Source of the DNA: Flammeovirgaceae bacterium UBA5008
GTDB lineage: Bacteria > Bacteroidota > Bacteroidia > Cytophagales > Cyclobacteriaceae
NCBI GenBank assembly: GCA_002398365.1
Contig: DGYK01000041.1
Span: 1 to 33,283, forward strand
DNA: 33,283 nt
Direction of reading: 5' to 3'
In this document: piece after piece, positions 10,401 through 18,034 of the stretch
Position numbering within the stretch: the stretch's first letter is position 1
How the letters are laid out: the number at the start of each line of letters is the position of its first letter
Program-made: the position numbers and the translations under genes
Notes under the pieces: model-generated
Databases searched by the model: none
Seen by the model: only the letters and a program-made list of their open reading frames with translations
What the model was told of the DNA's origin: nothing

Positions 10401-13400
10401 GTTCCAGCACCTGGTGGGGTAGTGAATGATATGACCTTATGGTTAAAATCAGACAAGGGTGTAACAGGAGTTTCAAATGCTTCACAGTGGGACGATCAAA
10501 GTGGCAATGGATTTAATGTATTGCAAACTTCAGGAGGCAATCAGCCTGCCATTCAAACAAATCGTATTAACTTCAACCCTACCCTCCAGTTTGACGGATC
10601 AAATGATTATCTGTCTTTGACGGGGGGAATCCTCGGCAATACAAATACTCTTACAGATGTATATGCTTTTGTGGTATCGCGCACTAATACGATCGGTAAC
10701 AGTTCCATTTTCTTTGAAACCACCAGCGGTGCTGGGCCTCAATTTAATTTCCATTCACCCTGGGGTGATAACAGTTTGTATTGGGATGCAGGAAATACAG
10801 GAACCAATCGTTTAGCAGTAAATTGGGGTGGCACCATCAACACACCATTTATGTGGGCATTGCAAGCCAGTACTACAGCAACGCCAAGTGGTGCACGTCA
10901 GGATATTTATAGAAATGGCTTCCGAATTGCCAATGATAACACGATGAACTCCTTCACGGGAAACAACAACAATTTCTTTCTTGGGTCCAGCTCAGCAACC
11001 ACCAATTTTTATAATGGAGATATTGGTGAGGTAGTTATTTATACCGGTCCATTAACAATCATAAAAACACAACAGATCCAAAGCTATTTGGCGTTGAAGT
11101 ATGGTATAACAATTAATGGCTTTGATTATCTTTCATCAGCAGGCACATCAATTTATAGAAACACAACGGCTCAGGCCAGTTATTTGCGAGACATTGCCGG
11201 GATTGCCCGCGATGATAACTCAGCGCTGGATCAACGTAAATCAAAAACAATCAATCCGACTGGTGACTTAATAACTATCGCCAATGGAAACTTTACTACA
11301 CCTACGGCATTCACCAATAATTTAGAATCACTTGTGTGGGGTCATAATGGCTTAGTTACACAAGCCGATGTAGCCTCACCGGCATTTACTCATGATGGTG
11401 TGAGCATCGTGCGGCAAATCGCCAGAGTATGGTCAACCGAAAAAATAGGTACGCCAACCGGCAATGCAATTGTAGAAGTTGATATGAGTACGGTAATTGG
11501 CCCGAGTGGAGTTGGTACCAACAATACCTCTGACATTCGATTGGTACTTGATAATGATGCTACTTTCGGAAATGCCTCTGCTGGCGAGCATACGTATGTA
11601 TCATCTTCAATTGCAGGTAATAAAATTTACTTCACTGTTCCCTATTCAGATATTGCATCAAATCAGGGATTCTTTACGGTTGGTTCGATCAATGCAACCA
11701 CAGCTCCTTTAACAACTCCATCACCCGGAGGAATTGCAGCTGATTTGCGCTTGTGGTTAAAAGCAGATGCCGGAGTAACCGGCGGAGCTACTGCATCTTC
11801 ATGGACAGATCAAAGCCCGAATGCGTTTGTGTTAAACCAAGCGAACGGAGCCAATCAACCGACAATATTAGCAGCAGGAGCAAATAGCAACCCTGCCATT
11901 CAATTTGATGGAGTGAGCGATGACATGACGATTAGTAATGGTGTATTTAAAACTCTAACTCATTCGGATGTATACATTTATGCTGTTTCGAAAGCCATAT
12001 CTGTTAAGTCAGCCAAACTTACTAATGAGAATACGTTCAGCGGTCAATCAGGCTTTTATGCTCCTTGGGTTGATAGTAACATCTATTGGGATGCCGGTGA
12101 TGCCGGTGCCAACAATAGATTAGTAACAACTTGGGGCGCCACTACGAATGTGCCTTATCTTTGGTCGGCAGGTGCTAGTACAACCGCTACACCATCCACT
12201 GCCAAGCAAGACATTTTGAGGAATGGATTGCGCATAGGGAATGATAATACCTTCACGGCTTTTACCGGAAACAACACCAACTTTACACTTGGTTCTCAAG
12301 CTGGAAGCAATTATTACAATGGAGAGTTATCAGAGATGATTATCATCACCAGCCCCTTGACCAGTGCACAGCAACTTCGCTTGCACAGTTATTTGGCAGT
12401 TAAGTATGGCATTACATTAGATCAAACAACACCACAAAATTATGTGGCATCTGATGGAACTATAATTTATGATGCGGTGACAACGAATAGCGGATTCCGT
12501 TCGGATATTGCCGGCATTGGCCGAGATGATATTTCTGCGCTTGATCAACGCAAATCGCAAAGTGTCAATCCTCGTTCAGCTGTGCAAATGGACAAAGGTG
12601 GAGCTTTTGCTTCTGACAAAACATTTTTGATGTGGGGAAGTGACAATGCCGTTCTTGGTCTCACTACAACCAATGCGCATCCATCGCTCACCTATCGCGT
12701 AAGCCGCACCTGGCGTACTGACTTTACCGGAGCACCCGGTGCGGTAAATGTAATCTTCGATTTAGGTGCAGGTATTTATAATAGTGGCAATGCTGCGGAT
12801 TATCTGTTGCTTGTAAAAAATTCTAACTCTAATTTCTCAACGGGAGCAACCACCTACACAGGAACCTTGGTTGGAAGTTTGTTGACATTCTCGGGAATCA
12901 ATTTTGTGGATGGAGACTTCTTCTCCTTGGGTGTTGCCAATATGCCAGCACCGGGCGGTGTGGTTCCAAATATGCATTATTGGGTAAAGGCAGATGCTGG
13001 AGTAACAGGTGTAACGACTGTTTCTGCTTGGGCCGACCAAAGCGGAAACGGATTTAATGTTTCTCAAGCGACAGCAGCCAGCCAGCCTACTTTGCAAAAT
13101 AACCGCACCAACTTTAACCCGGCATTGCAATTTGATGGAACCAATGATCAGCTTACTCTTTTTGGTGGCATTATGGGCACATCAACGTATACCGACTTCC
13201 ATGCCATTATGGTAGCTAGGACAAATGTGGTTACTCAAAGTTCTGTGTTTTATGAAACACAAGCTTCTGCTGGTAGAATTAATGTCCACCTTCCGTGGAA
13301 TGATAACAATCTTTATTGGGATGCTGGTTCAGCCGGAGGATCTCAACGATTAAATACACCTTGGGGAGGAACCATTGCCACCAATTATGTGTGGAGCTTT

Positions 13401-14831
13401 GCCTCGAGTACTACTTCCACACCTTCTGGTGCCAGACAAGATATTTACCGCAATGGTAGAAGAATTGCTAACGATAATACGATGGCTTCTTTCACAGGTA
13501 ACAACAGCAACTTTGTTTTGGGGTCTCAGAACGGAGCGAACTTCTTCAATGGTGATATTGGTGAAGTTGTATTTTATAAAGGATCATTGTCCTTGGCACA
13601 GTTACAACGCATTCAAAGTTATCTGGCCATTAAATACGGAATTACTTTAGACCAAACGACCCCTCAAAATTATGTGGCTTCGGATTGGAACGGTACTACC
13701 GGAACCATTGTGTGGGATGCTACCGCTGCAGGAATCTATCGTAATGACATTACGGTGATTGGTCGAGATGACAATTCGGCTCTCAGCCAAAAACAATCAG
13801 CAAGCGTCAATACAAATAACGTGCTGACGATAGGTAATACTTCGATTGATGCTGATAACAGTTCGAATTCAAATTCATTTACAGTAGATAAGAGTTTCTT
13901 CTCATGGGGTCACAACAATCAAGTGATGGCGGCACTGACCGGAACTGATTTTGGAACAACAGTGAATGCTGAAGTAATCAGAGCGCGCCTAGCCAGAACC
14001 TGGTTCTCGAAAGAAACCGGAACCGTTGGCACATTGAAGTTGCGTTTCAACATGGCTAATGTTGTTGGAGTGAGTGGCTTTGTGGGAAATAACGACTTGA
14101 ATGATGTTCGATTACTGGTAGATGCAGATGGTGTATTTGCAACAGGATCTACTTCCATTTTGCCATCCAGTGTAAACAATACAACTGATATTGTAGAATT
14201 TGATTATGATTTTGCAGTAGGTACTGGATTCTATTTTTCGATTGGAAGTGTGAATTTAGCTACGGCACCACTTCCGGTGGAATTGATCAGCTTTACAGCT
14301 ACTCCGGATCAGGATGGAGTTGTTTTGAAATGGGCAACAGCTTCGGAGTTGAATAACGAGTATTTTGAGGTTGAGTCATCCATCGATGGTAAAAACTGGA
14401 GTGTAGTAACGAAAGTGGATGGTCAGGGAACGAAGACAACCCGTACGGATTATCTGCAATTAGACGCGACACCATATTTAGGCATTTCTTATTATCGTTT
14501 AAAACAAGTTGACTTTGATGGTAAATCAAGTTACTCCAATGTGGTGCAAGTGGATTTTCATAATGCCATTAAACTGACGGTGTCACCAAATCCATCCAAC
14601 GGCAGTAATACAGTCAAACTCAAATTGAATGCTGTGCCATCGGGTTCACAATTGCTGATACGCGTCACAAGTTTGCAAGGCATTGAGCTAGTGCGTCATC
14701 AGATTCAACTGACTGAAAAGAATAGTGTAGAGCAACAATTGGATGTGAAAGGTTTAGCGAATGGAACCTATCTCATCACTGCCGAATTTGACGGACAGAT
14801 ACGTCAGGCGAAACTGATAGTTACTCATTAA
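4431..14831 (+). CDS. giant secreted multi-modular LamG-like protein with T9SS type A sorting domain
   Basis: A 3466-residue protein exported by Sec and then the type IX secretion system. I chose the ATG at 4431 because it gives a clean signal peptide (MKQHSLWLLLIIILCSFHSR, cleavage near AQ-SPGG). An in-frame TTG at 4383 would put extra residues before it and overlap the promoter. Residues 23 to about 3279 are eight tandem modules, each opening with (S/L/A)PGG(V/I). The first half is a LamG/concanavalin-like fold with a W-x-D-Q-S motif. A hinge S-Y-(L/M)-(A/G)-x-K-Y-G follows, then a second half with the (I/V)(G/A)RDD motif. The linker PVELISFTA leads to a beta-rich region and the sorting domain beginning LTVSPNPSNG and ending AKLIVTH. 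It is probably a cell-surface or released adhesin or carbohydrate binder; no catalytic site is recognised. Confidence 0.93.
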   Translation: MKQHSLWLLLIIILCSFHSRAQSPGGVSANLRTWVKGDVGVTGTTNVSVWADQSGLGNNFTQGTVANQPSLVTNDLNGHSTINFSGSTTIMTPGAAVANLNTTVFTVAVPMINTSWRTMFRGTAGDHPLIIQSGGTSLGYYDNDNGGLQSSGFTWLQNEVALVGLEMRASDVNFRKNGVQGLSISSINLSGLNLNFFGNYQGNGQPFGKIAETIIYNSATALTSTEKERIESYLAIKYGLTLAHNYLASNGSVLWDLTTNAGYNNNITGIGRDDASDLDQQASTSINTTGSVRMDLGGAFASNLDFILWGDNGATGSSSNVSSSYFFRSSKIWRTAVSGTPSNVTFSVNLQTIGFPVTTSATDYVLLKDTDSDFSSGAVAHTTGASLVGNTLTFTGVSFNNGDYFAIAAVNIGLPGGVAGPIFWVKGDVGVTGTTDVSNWADQSGFSANATQATLANQPSQLTNDLNFHSTIDFSGNTDFFSIANAPVNLNSTVFTVAVPRINSNWRTMFRGTTSDHPLIIQSGGTGLGYYDNDNIGFKSSGFTWLQNEAALVGLEMKAGDVNFRKNGVQGASIATINLTGLNLNSFGNYTTNSQQFGRIAETIIYNSTTPLTVTEKEKIESYLAIKYGITLSHNYLASDGTVLWNVTANATYNNNVTGVGRDDLSSLDQQKSLSVNTTGSVTLDKGASFPTDKSFIVFGDDAGAGSSSNVSNAYAARAARVWKTAITNTPGSVGFSVNLQTIGFPNTSNAVDYVLLRDTDTDFSAGATAHSTGVTLVGNILSFTGVTFNDGDFFTIAATNVPLPGGIAGNLTVWLKANNGLQKAGNVAASNGDAVVRWADQSGFGRNYTAVAGPTLQSNTLNFNPSAEILSGGFDAPVGSELSNDWTVFFISQKLASDNNGRLFDGHTSNHLWAHWGTYTNSIYLNNLPSNYNSGIATTTGIQNLHLHSYKRESVGGTLEARADGSLLSTFGSSNSANGIRIDINTGAFGAGESSHSRVGEMIIYNSALTSTDVNKIESYLGIKYGITLTHDYVATNGTTLWNVTSNAGYNNNITGIGRDDEAGLSQPKSLSINSGGSVTLDKGGAFGTNKDFILWGDNGLTGTSANVSSSYAARSNKIWKTSVNGTPGAVDFSVNLLTTGFPNSGNAASYVILKDTDTDFSSGATTHSTGASIVGNTLSFTGVTFNDGEFFTIAASNIVLPGGIAGTVFWVKGDVGVTVTTDVSNWADQSGIGNDAFQNTAANQPSLLNNAVNFHAAIDFSGSTDVMTPITAPANLNTTVFTVAIPNVNTNWRTMFRGTVNDHPIIVQSNGTQLGYYDNDNVGFKTSGFNWLQNETALVALEMRTGDVNFRKNGAQGASINTINLTGLNLNNFGNSQGGTQPFGKIAETIIFNTASPLTTTEKEKIESYLGVKYGLTLTHNYVAGDASIYWDLTTNAGYNNNITGVGRDDVSGLDQRKSKSSNSGSVLTIEKTSSFATNKDFWMAGDDGASLGASTSNIHPSYPMRVTRVWKADLNGTPGVVDISFDLGTGIYNSGLVADYALLYKTGDTDFSTGATAYTTGASIVSNVITFTNVPIADGDFFTLALPRVVAPGGVINGLNVWLKADAGVYSDAGVTLATDGGTVQRWGDQTTLSNHATNTGSPVWNSSNNLINFNPTLYYDGASGHNLTYSSTNQYTVVTMGRMEGTQNRRMFSSRTGNVLLGTWNGREDVFYLDANPSLLTGLTASTNPKLYTTTRASSGAYQFLRNGFPLYSGASSFNSTVRLGIANGGAQAGEASRAFISEVIQYDRDLSASELNRVNSYMAIKYGVSLDQTAPTNYVTANGTVVWDATVNSGYKFNITGIGRDDASGLSQPKSKSINAGAPVIVDKGGAFATDLDFMVWGSNSAYLTPTNVNAHPSYPYRVGKIWRVDISGTPGTVNVSFDLSVGIFNTNNPADYALLIKNADNNFSSGATAHTTGATFNGNIITFTGVNFSDGDYFTLALPNVPAPGGVVNDMTLWLKSDKGVTGVSNASQWDDQSGNGFNVLQTSGGNQPAIQTNRINFNPTLQFDGSNDYLSLTGGILGNTNTLTDVYAFVVSRTNTIGNSSIFFETTSGAGPQFNFHSPWGDNSLYWDAGNTGTNRLAVNWGGTINTPFMWALQASTTATPSGARQDIYRNGFRIANDNTMNSFTGNNNNFFLGSSSATTNFYNGDIGEVVIYTGPLTIIKTQQIQSYLALKYGITINGFDYLSSAGTSIYRNTTAQASYLRDIAGIARDDNSALDQRKSKTINPTGDLITIANGNFTTPTAFTNNLESLVWGHNGLVTQADVASPAFTHDGVSIVRQIARVWSTEKIGTPTGNAIVEVDMSTVIGPSGVGTNNTSDIRLVLDNDATFGNASAGEHTYVSSSIAGNKIYFTVPYSDIASNQGFFTVGSINATTAPLTTPSPGGIAADLRLWLKADAGVTGGATASSWTDQSPNAFVLNQANGANQPTILAAGANSNPAIQFDGVSDDMTISNGVFKTLTHSDVYIYAVSKAISVKSAKLTNENTFSGQSGFYAPWVDSNIYWDAGDAGANNRLVTTWGATTNVPYLWSAGASTTATPSTAKQDILRNGLRIGNDNTFTAFTGNNTNFTLGSQAGSNYYNGELSEMIIITSPLTSAQQLRLHSYLAVKYGITLDQTTPQNYVASDGTIIYDAVTTNSGFRSDIAGIGRDDISALDQRKSQSVNPRSAVQMDKGGAFASDKTFLMWGSDNAVLGLTTTNAHPSLTYRVSRTWRTDFTGAPGAVNVIFDLGAGIYNSGNAADYLLLVKNSNSNFSTGATTYTGTLVGSLLTFSGINFVDGDFFSLGVANMPAPGGVVPNMHYWVKADAGVTGVTTVSAWADQSGNGFNVSQATAASQPTLQNNRTNFNPALQFDGTNDQLTLFGGIMGTSTYTDFHAIMVARTNVVTQSSVFYETQASAGRINVHLPWNDNNLYWDAGSAGGSQRLNTPWGGTIATNYVWSFASSTTSTPSGARQDIYRNGRRIANDNTMASFTGNNSNFVLGSQNGANFFNGDIGEVVFYKGSLSLAQLQRIQSYLAIKYGITLDQTTPQNYVASDWNGTTGTIVWDATAAGIYRNDITVIGRDDNSALSQKQSASVNTNNVLTIGNTSIDADNSSNSNSFTVDKSFFSWGHNNQVMAALTGTDFGTTVNAEVIRARLARTWFSKETGTVGTLKLRFNMANVVGVSGFVGNNDLNDVRLLVDADGVFATGSTSILPSSVNNTTDIVEFDYDFAVGTGFYFSIGSVNLATAPLPVELISFTATPDQDGVVLKWATASELNNEYFEVESSIDGKNWSVVTKVDGQGTKTTRTDYLQLDATPYLGISYYRLKQVDFDGKSSYSNVVQVDFHNAIKLTVSPNPSNGSNTVKLKLNAVPSGSQLLIRVTSLQGIELVRHQIQLTEKNSVEQQLDVKGLANGTYLITAEFDGQIRQAKLIVTH
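4497..14267 (+). repeat. eight tandem ~390-440-residue modules within the giant gene
   Basis: Module starts, set at the codon before each PGG, are 4497, 5670, 6840, 8034, 9210, 10407, 11721 and 12948; the last ends near 14267. Lengths are about 391, 390, 398, 392, 399, 438, 409 and 440 residues. First halves fall into three types: A (modules 1, 2, 4; WRTMFRGT and GYYDNDN), B (3 and 5) and C (6, 7, 8; LYWDAG, GARQDIYRNG and FTGNN). Second halves fall into three types: alpha (1, 2, 3; SVNLQTIGFP-like), beta (4, 5, 7; HPSYP-RV and SFDLG-GIYNSG-like) and gamma (6, 8; longer, D-I-R-L-V-like). The order is A-alpha, A-alpha, B-alpha, A-beta, B-beta, C-gamma, C-beta, C-gamma. Confidence 0.9.
14568..14828 (+). 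other. T9SS type A C-terminal sorting domain
   Basis: Residues 3380-3466 of the giant protein. The start LTVSPNPSNG, the central LQGIELVRHQ, the LANGTYLI turn and the final KLIVTH follow the pattern of the Por secretion (type A) domain. It is recognised by the outer-membrane translocon and is normally removed on export. Confidence 0.92.
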
Positions 14832-14844
14832 AGAAATGGTCAAT

Positions 14845-14875
14845 AAAAAAGCCTCGCATTTCGCGGGGCTTTTTT
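14845..14875. terminator. bidirectional rho-independent terminator
   Basis: A run of six A, then GCCTCGC, the loop ATTTC, GCGGGGC and six T. The stem pairs over 13 positions with one G-T wobble, and both orientations end in a T run. It lies 14 bases after the stop of the giant gene and 21 bases before the stop of the convergent minus-strand gene, so it serves both. Confidence 0.9.
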
Positions 14876-14896
14876 GTTTCAAATAAGTTTGAATTA

Positions 14897-17800
14897 TTAA
14901 TTCACTATTGGATTTTTCTTAATCATGATTACATCTACTCCTTTTTCTTTTGCCAATGAATTGATTCGCTCGGTGTTTTGTTGAATCGTTTGCTGCAACT
15001 TGATTAGCTCTTCATCAATTATTTTAGATAACTGCTGACGCACTTCTTCACCTTGTTGCGTAGGGGGAAAATCTCCTGCTGCCTGCTCGCTGAGTAAGTG
15101 TGCTAACCGATTGTTGATTTTGATTCCGTAATTTAAAGGATCTTGCACACTCTTATTTTTTGTTTGGTGTAAGTTGTTTTCGTGTTGTGTTAATTCTGTT
15201 TCAAACTTTTTTACCATTTCTAGCAGTTCCTTGTATTGTGCTTCGTTGCCCATTTTATTTTTCAATGAACCAAGATCTTCTTTGATCTTGCGGATATCAA
15301 TTGCACCCTGATTCGCTTCACTTACTTTGTCGCGCACTTTTACCAGGAAATCAAACTGTGCTTGAAATTCATCTGCCGTTGTGTTGATGCGTGGGTCTTT
15401 CAAGATTTCAAATTCTTGTTCAAGAGTTTGATCGTTCACGGTAAGTTGTACTTTGTATTTACCGGGCACGGCTTTCGGCCCTACATTGGGTGAACCATAA
15501 AACACCATTCCCGGAAAGGATTGAAAGCCTGGGTATCGCATATCCCATACAAAGCGATTACCCCCCGCTTTTATTTTTAGCTGTTCGTTTCGCTCTTTTG
15601 ATTTGTTGCTGTAGGTGCGAATCACTTTTCCACTGTTTTCCACGAAAGTGATTTTCACTTCATCTTTTTCATCCAGCGCTTTCAAATAAAAATGTACCAT
15701 CACACCGCCCGGATGATTTTCGCCTTCGCCCTTGCGCGCTTCGCGATAGCCGCCTTGACTTGGCATACGATATGTTGGCATGGGCTTGTAGAGAATTCGA
15801 TCTTTCGAAGCCAATTCGGAAGTTAATTGTTGGAGAGGCGTCAGATCATCGATCATCCAGAATCCACGGCCGTGTGTTGCCGCTATGAGATTGTCATTCT
15901 TAATTGTAAGATCTGCAATGGGTACGGGAGGAATATTTAATTTAAATGAATTCCAACTCGCGCCATCGTCAAAAGAAATCCACATTCCTTTTTCGGTGCC
16001 GGCATATAGCAAGCCGGGGCGTTTCAAATCGGCACGTACCACGCGTGCAAATTCTTCGGACGGAATCCCTTGCGTAATCTGCGTCCAGGTTTTTCCGTAG
16101 TCGGTGGTTTTGTATATGTATGGAGTGTAATCGCCAAACTTGTACGAGGTTGCCACAGCATATGCACCACCTTTCACAAATGGATTTACTTCAATGCTAT
16201 TCCACATGTTGTACTTTGGAGACGTAGGTGGTGTTACATTTTTCCAACTCTTTCCTCCATCGGTAGTTACATGTATCAATCCGTCATCTGATCCTGTCCA
16301 GATTTCATCTTTCGTAAAAGGTGATTCTGCAATCACAAAAATGTTGGCGTAGTATTCTGCACCTGTATTGTCTTGTGTGATCGGTCCGCCCGATGATTTG
16401 ATAGTTTCGGGTTCACCACGTGTTAGATCCGGACTGATCTCTTGCCAACTTTGTCCGCCATTGGTAGTAGCATGCAAGTGATTCGAACCCGCAAACAATT
16501 TCTTGGGATCATGTTTGCTGAACACGAGCGGATAATTCCAATTGAAGCGATACTTCATCACTTCTACTCCTGAACCTGCCGGCAGATCAGGCCACACATT
16601 CGTACTGCGTTCCTGGCCGTTTTCTAAATTCTGCATACTCATGTATCCTTTATAATCACTACCATAAATGATGGCAGGATTGAGTGGATCAGGAGCGAGA
16701 TGCGCACTCTCACCAATCGAGAGAGCGACCCAATCTTTATCTGAAATAGAACTTCCGTTGGTTCGATGCGAGATTCGAACGCTCGTGTTGTCTTGCTGCG
16801 CTCCTAGAATATGGTAGGGAAATGCGTTGTCGGTGGTGACGCGATAAAATTGAGCGGTTGGTTGATTGTGGTAGGTTGTCCAGTTTTCGCCACCGTCATT
16901 TGAAATTTGAGCACCCCCATCATCGGCAATGGCCATGCGCTGATTGTTCGTAGGGTCGATCCACAAATCGTGGTGATCGCCATGTGGTGCATCTTTCAAT
17001 TCAAAAGTTTTGCCACCATCTTTTGAAACTCCATAGCTCACGTTCATCACAAAAACTTTGTCTTCGTTTTGCGAATCAGCATAAATGCGGCAATAATACC
17101 ATGCACGCTGTAACAGCGCACGATCTTGATTTACGCGTGTCCATGTGCTGCCCGCATCATCTGAACGGTAGATACCAGGTGCTTCAGTGTTTTCGATGAT
17201 TGACCAGATTCGATTGGAGTTGACAGGAGAAACCGTAACGCCAATAATGCCATTGACTCCTTTCGGCATTCCTGGCTTATCAGATAAATTTTCCCACGTC
17301 TCTCCACCGTCTGTGCTTTTGTATAATTTCGAATCAGGTCCGCCACTGTCCATGCGGTAGCCGTTGCGTTTCATGTTCCACATGGCTGCATATAAAATGC
17401 GCGGGTTGTTAGGATCCATCACCAGATCACCCGCCATGGTAGAAGAGTTGATGTACAGGATTTTTTTCCACGTAGTGCCGCCATCCGTACTTCTGAAAAT
17501 GCCACGCATTTCATTTGGCTTCCACAGGTTGCCCATCGCAGCGACATAGACTACATCTGCATTTTTGGGATGAATGCGTATGCGTGAAATATGTCTTGAG
17601 TCTTTAAGCCCGATGTGTTTCCATGTTGTGCCTGCATCGGTTGATCGCCAAACGCCCCAGCCGCTTGACACGTTGTTGCGCAGTGTTTGTTCGCCTTCGC
17701 CAACATAAATTACATTGGGATCACTAGGTGCTACAGCTACCACGCCAATCGTTCCACCAAAATAATTATCCGTCAGATTCTCCCATGATTGCCCTGCATC

Positions 17801-18028
17801 TTTCGTGCGCCACACTCCGCCACCCACCGTGCCGAAGTAATACAAATTTGGATTGCCCACCACACCGGTGACCGTGCATGATCTGCCTCCGCGGTAAGGC
17901 CCCACTTCGCGCCAGCGGATGCCTGAGTAAAGAGCAGCATCAAACGAAAGTGTAGATGATTGTGGTTTTTTTTGTGCCCACACATCTGCGACAAGCAGGG
18001 CAAGAATGAAGAGAACGATTTGCTTCAT
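14897..18028 (-). CDS. secreted BNR/sortilin-like beta-propeller protein, copy 1
   Basis: A 1043-residue exported protein with signal peptide MKQIVLFILALLVADVWAQ. About eleven Asp-box (BNR) motifs of the form S-x-D-x-G-x-T-W are visible, such as RSTDAGTTW, RSTDGGTTW, KSTDGGETW and TTDGGKSW, enough for two propellers as in the Vps10/sortilin-like family often annotated as glycosyl hydrolase. After the propellers (to about residue 720) come a beta-sandwich-like segment (PGKYKVQLTVNDQTLEQEFE) and a helical, probably coiled-coil tail. No T9SS sorting domain is present, so it is likely periplasmic or exported by another route. It lies 6 bases downstream of a close paralogue and is almost certainly cotranscribed. 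Enzyme activity is not shown by the sequence; Asp boxes are structural. Confidence 0.88.
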   Translation of the reverse strand: MKQIVLFILALLVADVWAQKKPQSSTLSFDAALYSGIRWREVGPYRGGRSCTVTGVVGNPNLYYFGTVGGGVWRTKDAGQSWENLTDNYFGGTIGVVAVAPSDPNVIYVGEGEQTLRNNVSSGWGVWRSTDAGTTWKHIGLKDSRHISRIRIHPKNADVVYVAAMGNLWKPNEMRGIFRSTDGGTTWKKILYINSSTMAGDLVMDPNNPRILYAAMWNMKRNGYRMDSGGPDSKLYKSTDGGETWENLSDKPGMPKGVNGIIGVTVSPVNSNRIWSIIENTEAPGIYRSDDAGSTWTRVNQDRALLQRAWYYCRIYADSQNEDKVFVMNVSYGVSKDGGKTFELKDAPHGDHHDLWIDPTNNQRMAIADDGGAQISNDGGENWTTYHNQPTAQFYRVTTDNAFPYHILGAQQDNTSVRISHRTNGSSISDKDWVALSIGESAHLAPDPLNPAIIYGSDYKGYMSMQNLENGQERSTNVWPDLPAGSGVEVMKYRFNWNYPLVFSKHDPKKLFAGSNHLHATTNGGQSWQEISPDLTRGEPETIKSSGGPITQDNTGAEYYANIFVIAESPFTKDEIWTGSDDGLIHVTTDGGKSWKNVTPPTSPKYNMWNSIEVNPFVKGGAYAVATSYKFGDYTPYIYKTTDYGKTWTQITQGIPSEEFARVVRADLKRPGLLYAGTEKGMWISFDDGASWNSFKLNIPPVPIADLTIKNDNLIAATHGRGFWMIDDLTPLQQLTSELASKDRILYKPMPTYRMPSQGGYREARKGEGENHPGGVMVHFYLKALDEKDEVKITFVENSGKVIRTYSNKSKERNEQLKIKAGGNRFVWDMRYPGFQSFPGMVFYGSPNVGPKAVPGKYKVQLTVNDQTLEQEFEILKDPRINTTADEFQAQFDFLVKVRDKVSEANQGAIDIRKIKEDLGSLKNKMGNEAQYKELLEMVKKFETELTQHENNLHQTKNKSVQDPLNYGIKINNRLAHLLSEQAAGDFPPTQQGEEVRQQLSKIIDEELIKLQQTIQQNTERINSLAKEKGVDVIMIKKNPIVN

Positions 18029-18034
18029 AAGCTC

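Noticed and set aside
4497..14267. Possible CRISPR or nucleotide satellite array
   Set aside because: The repeats are about 1.2-1.3 kb, diverged and in frame; they are protein modules.
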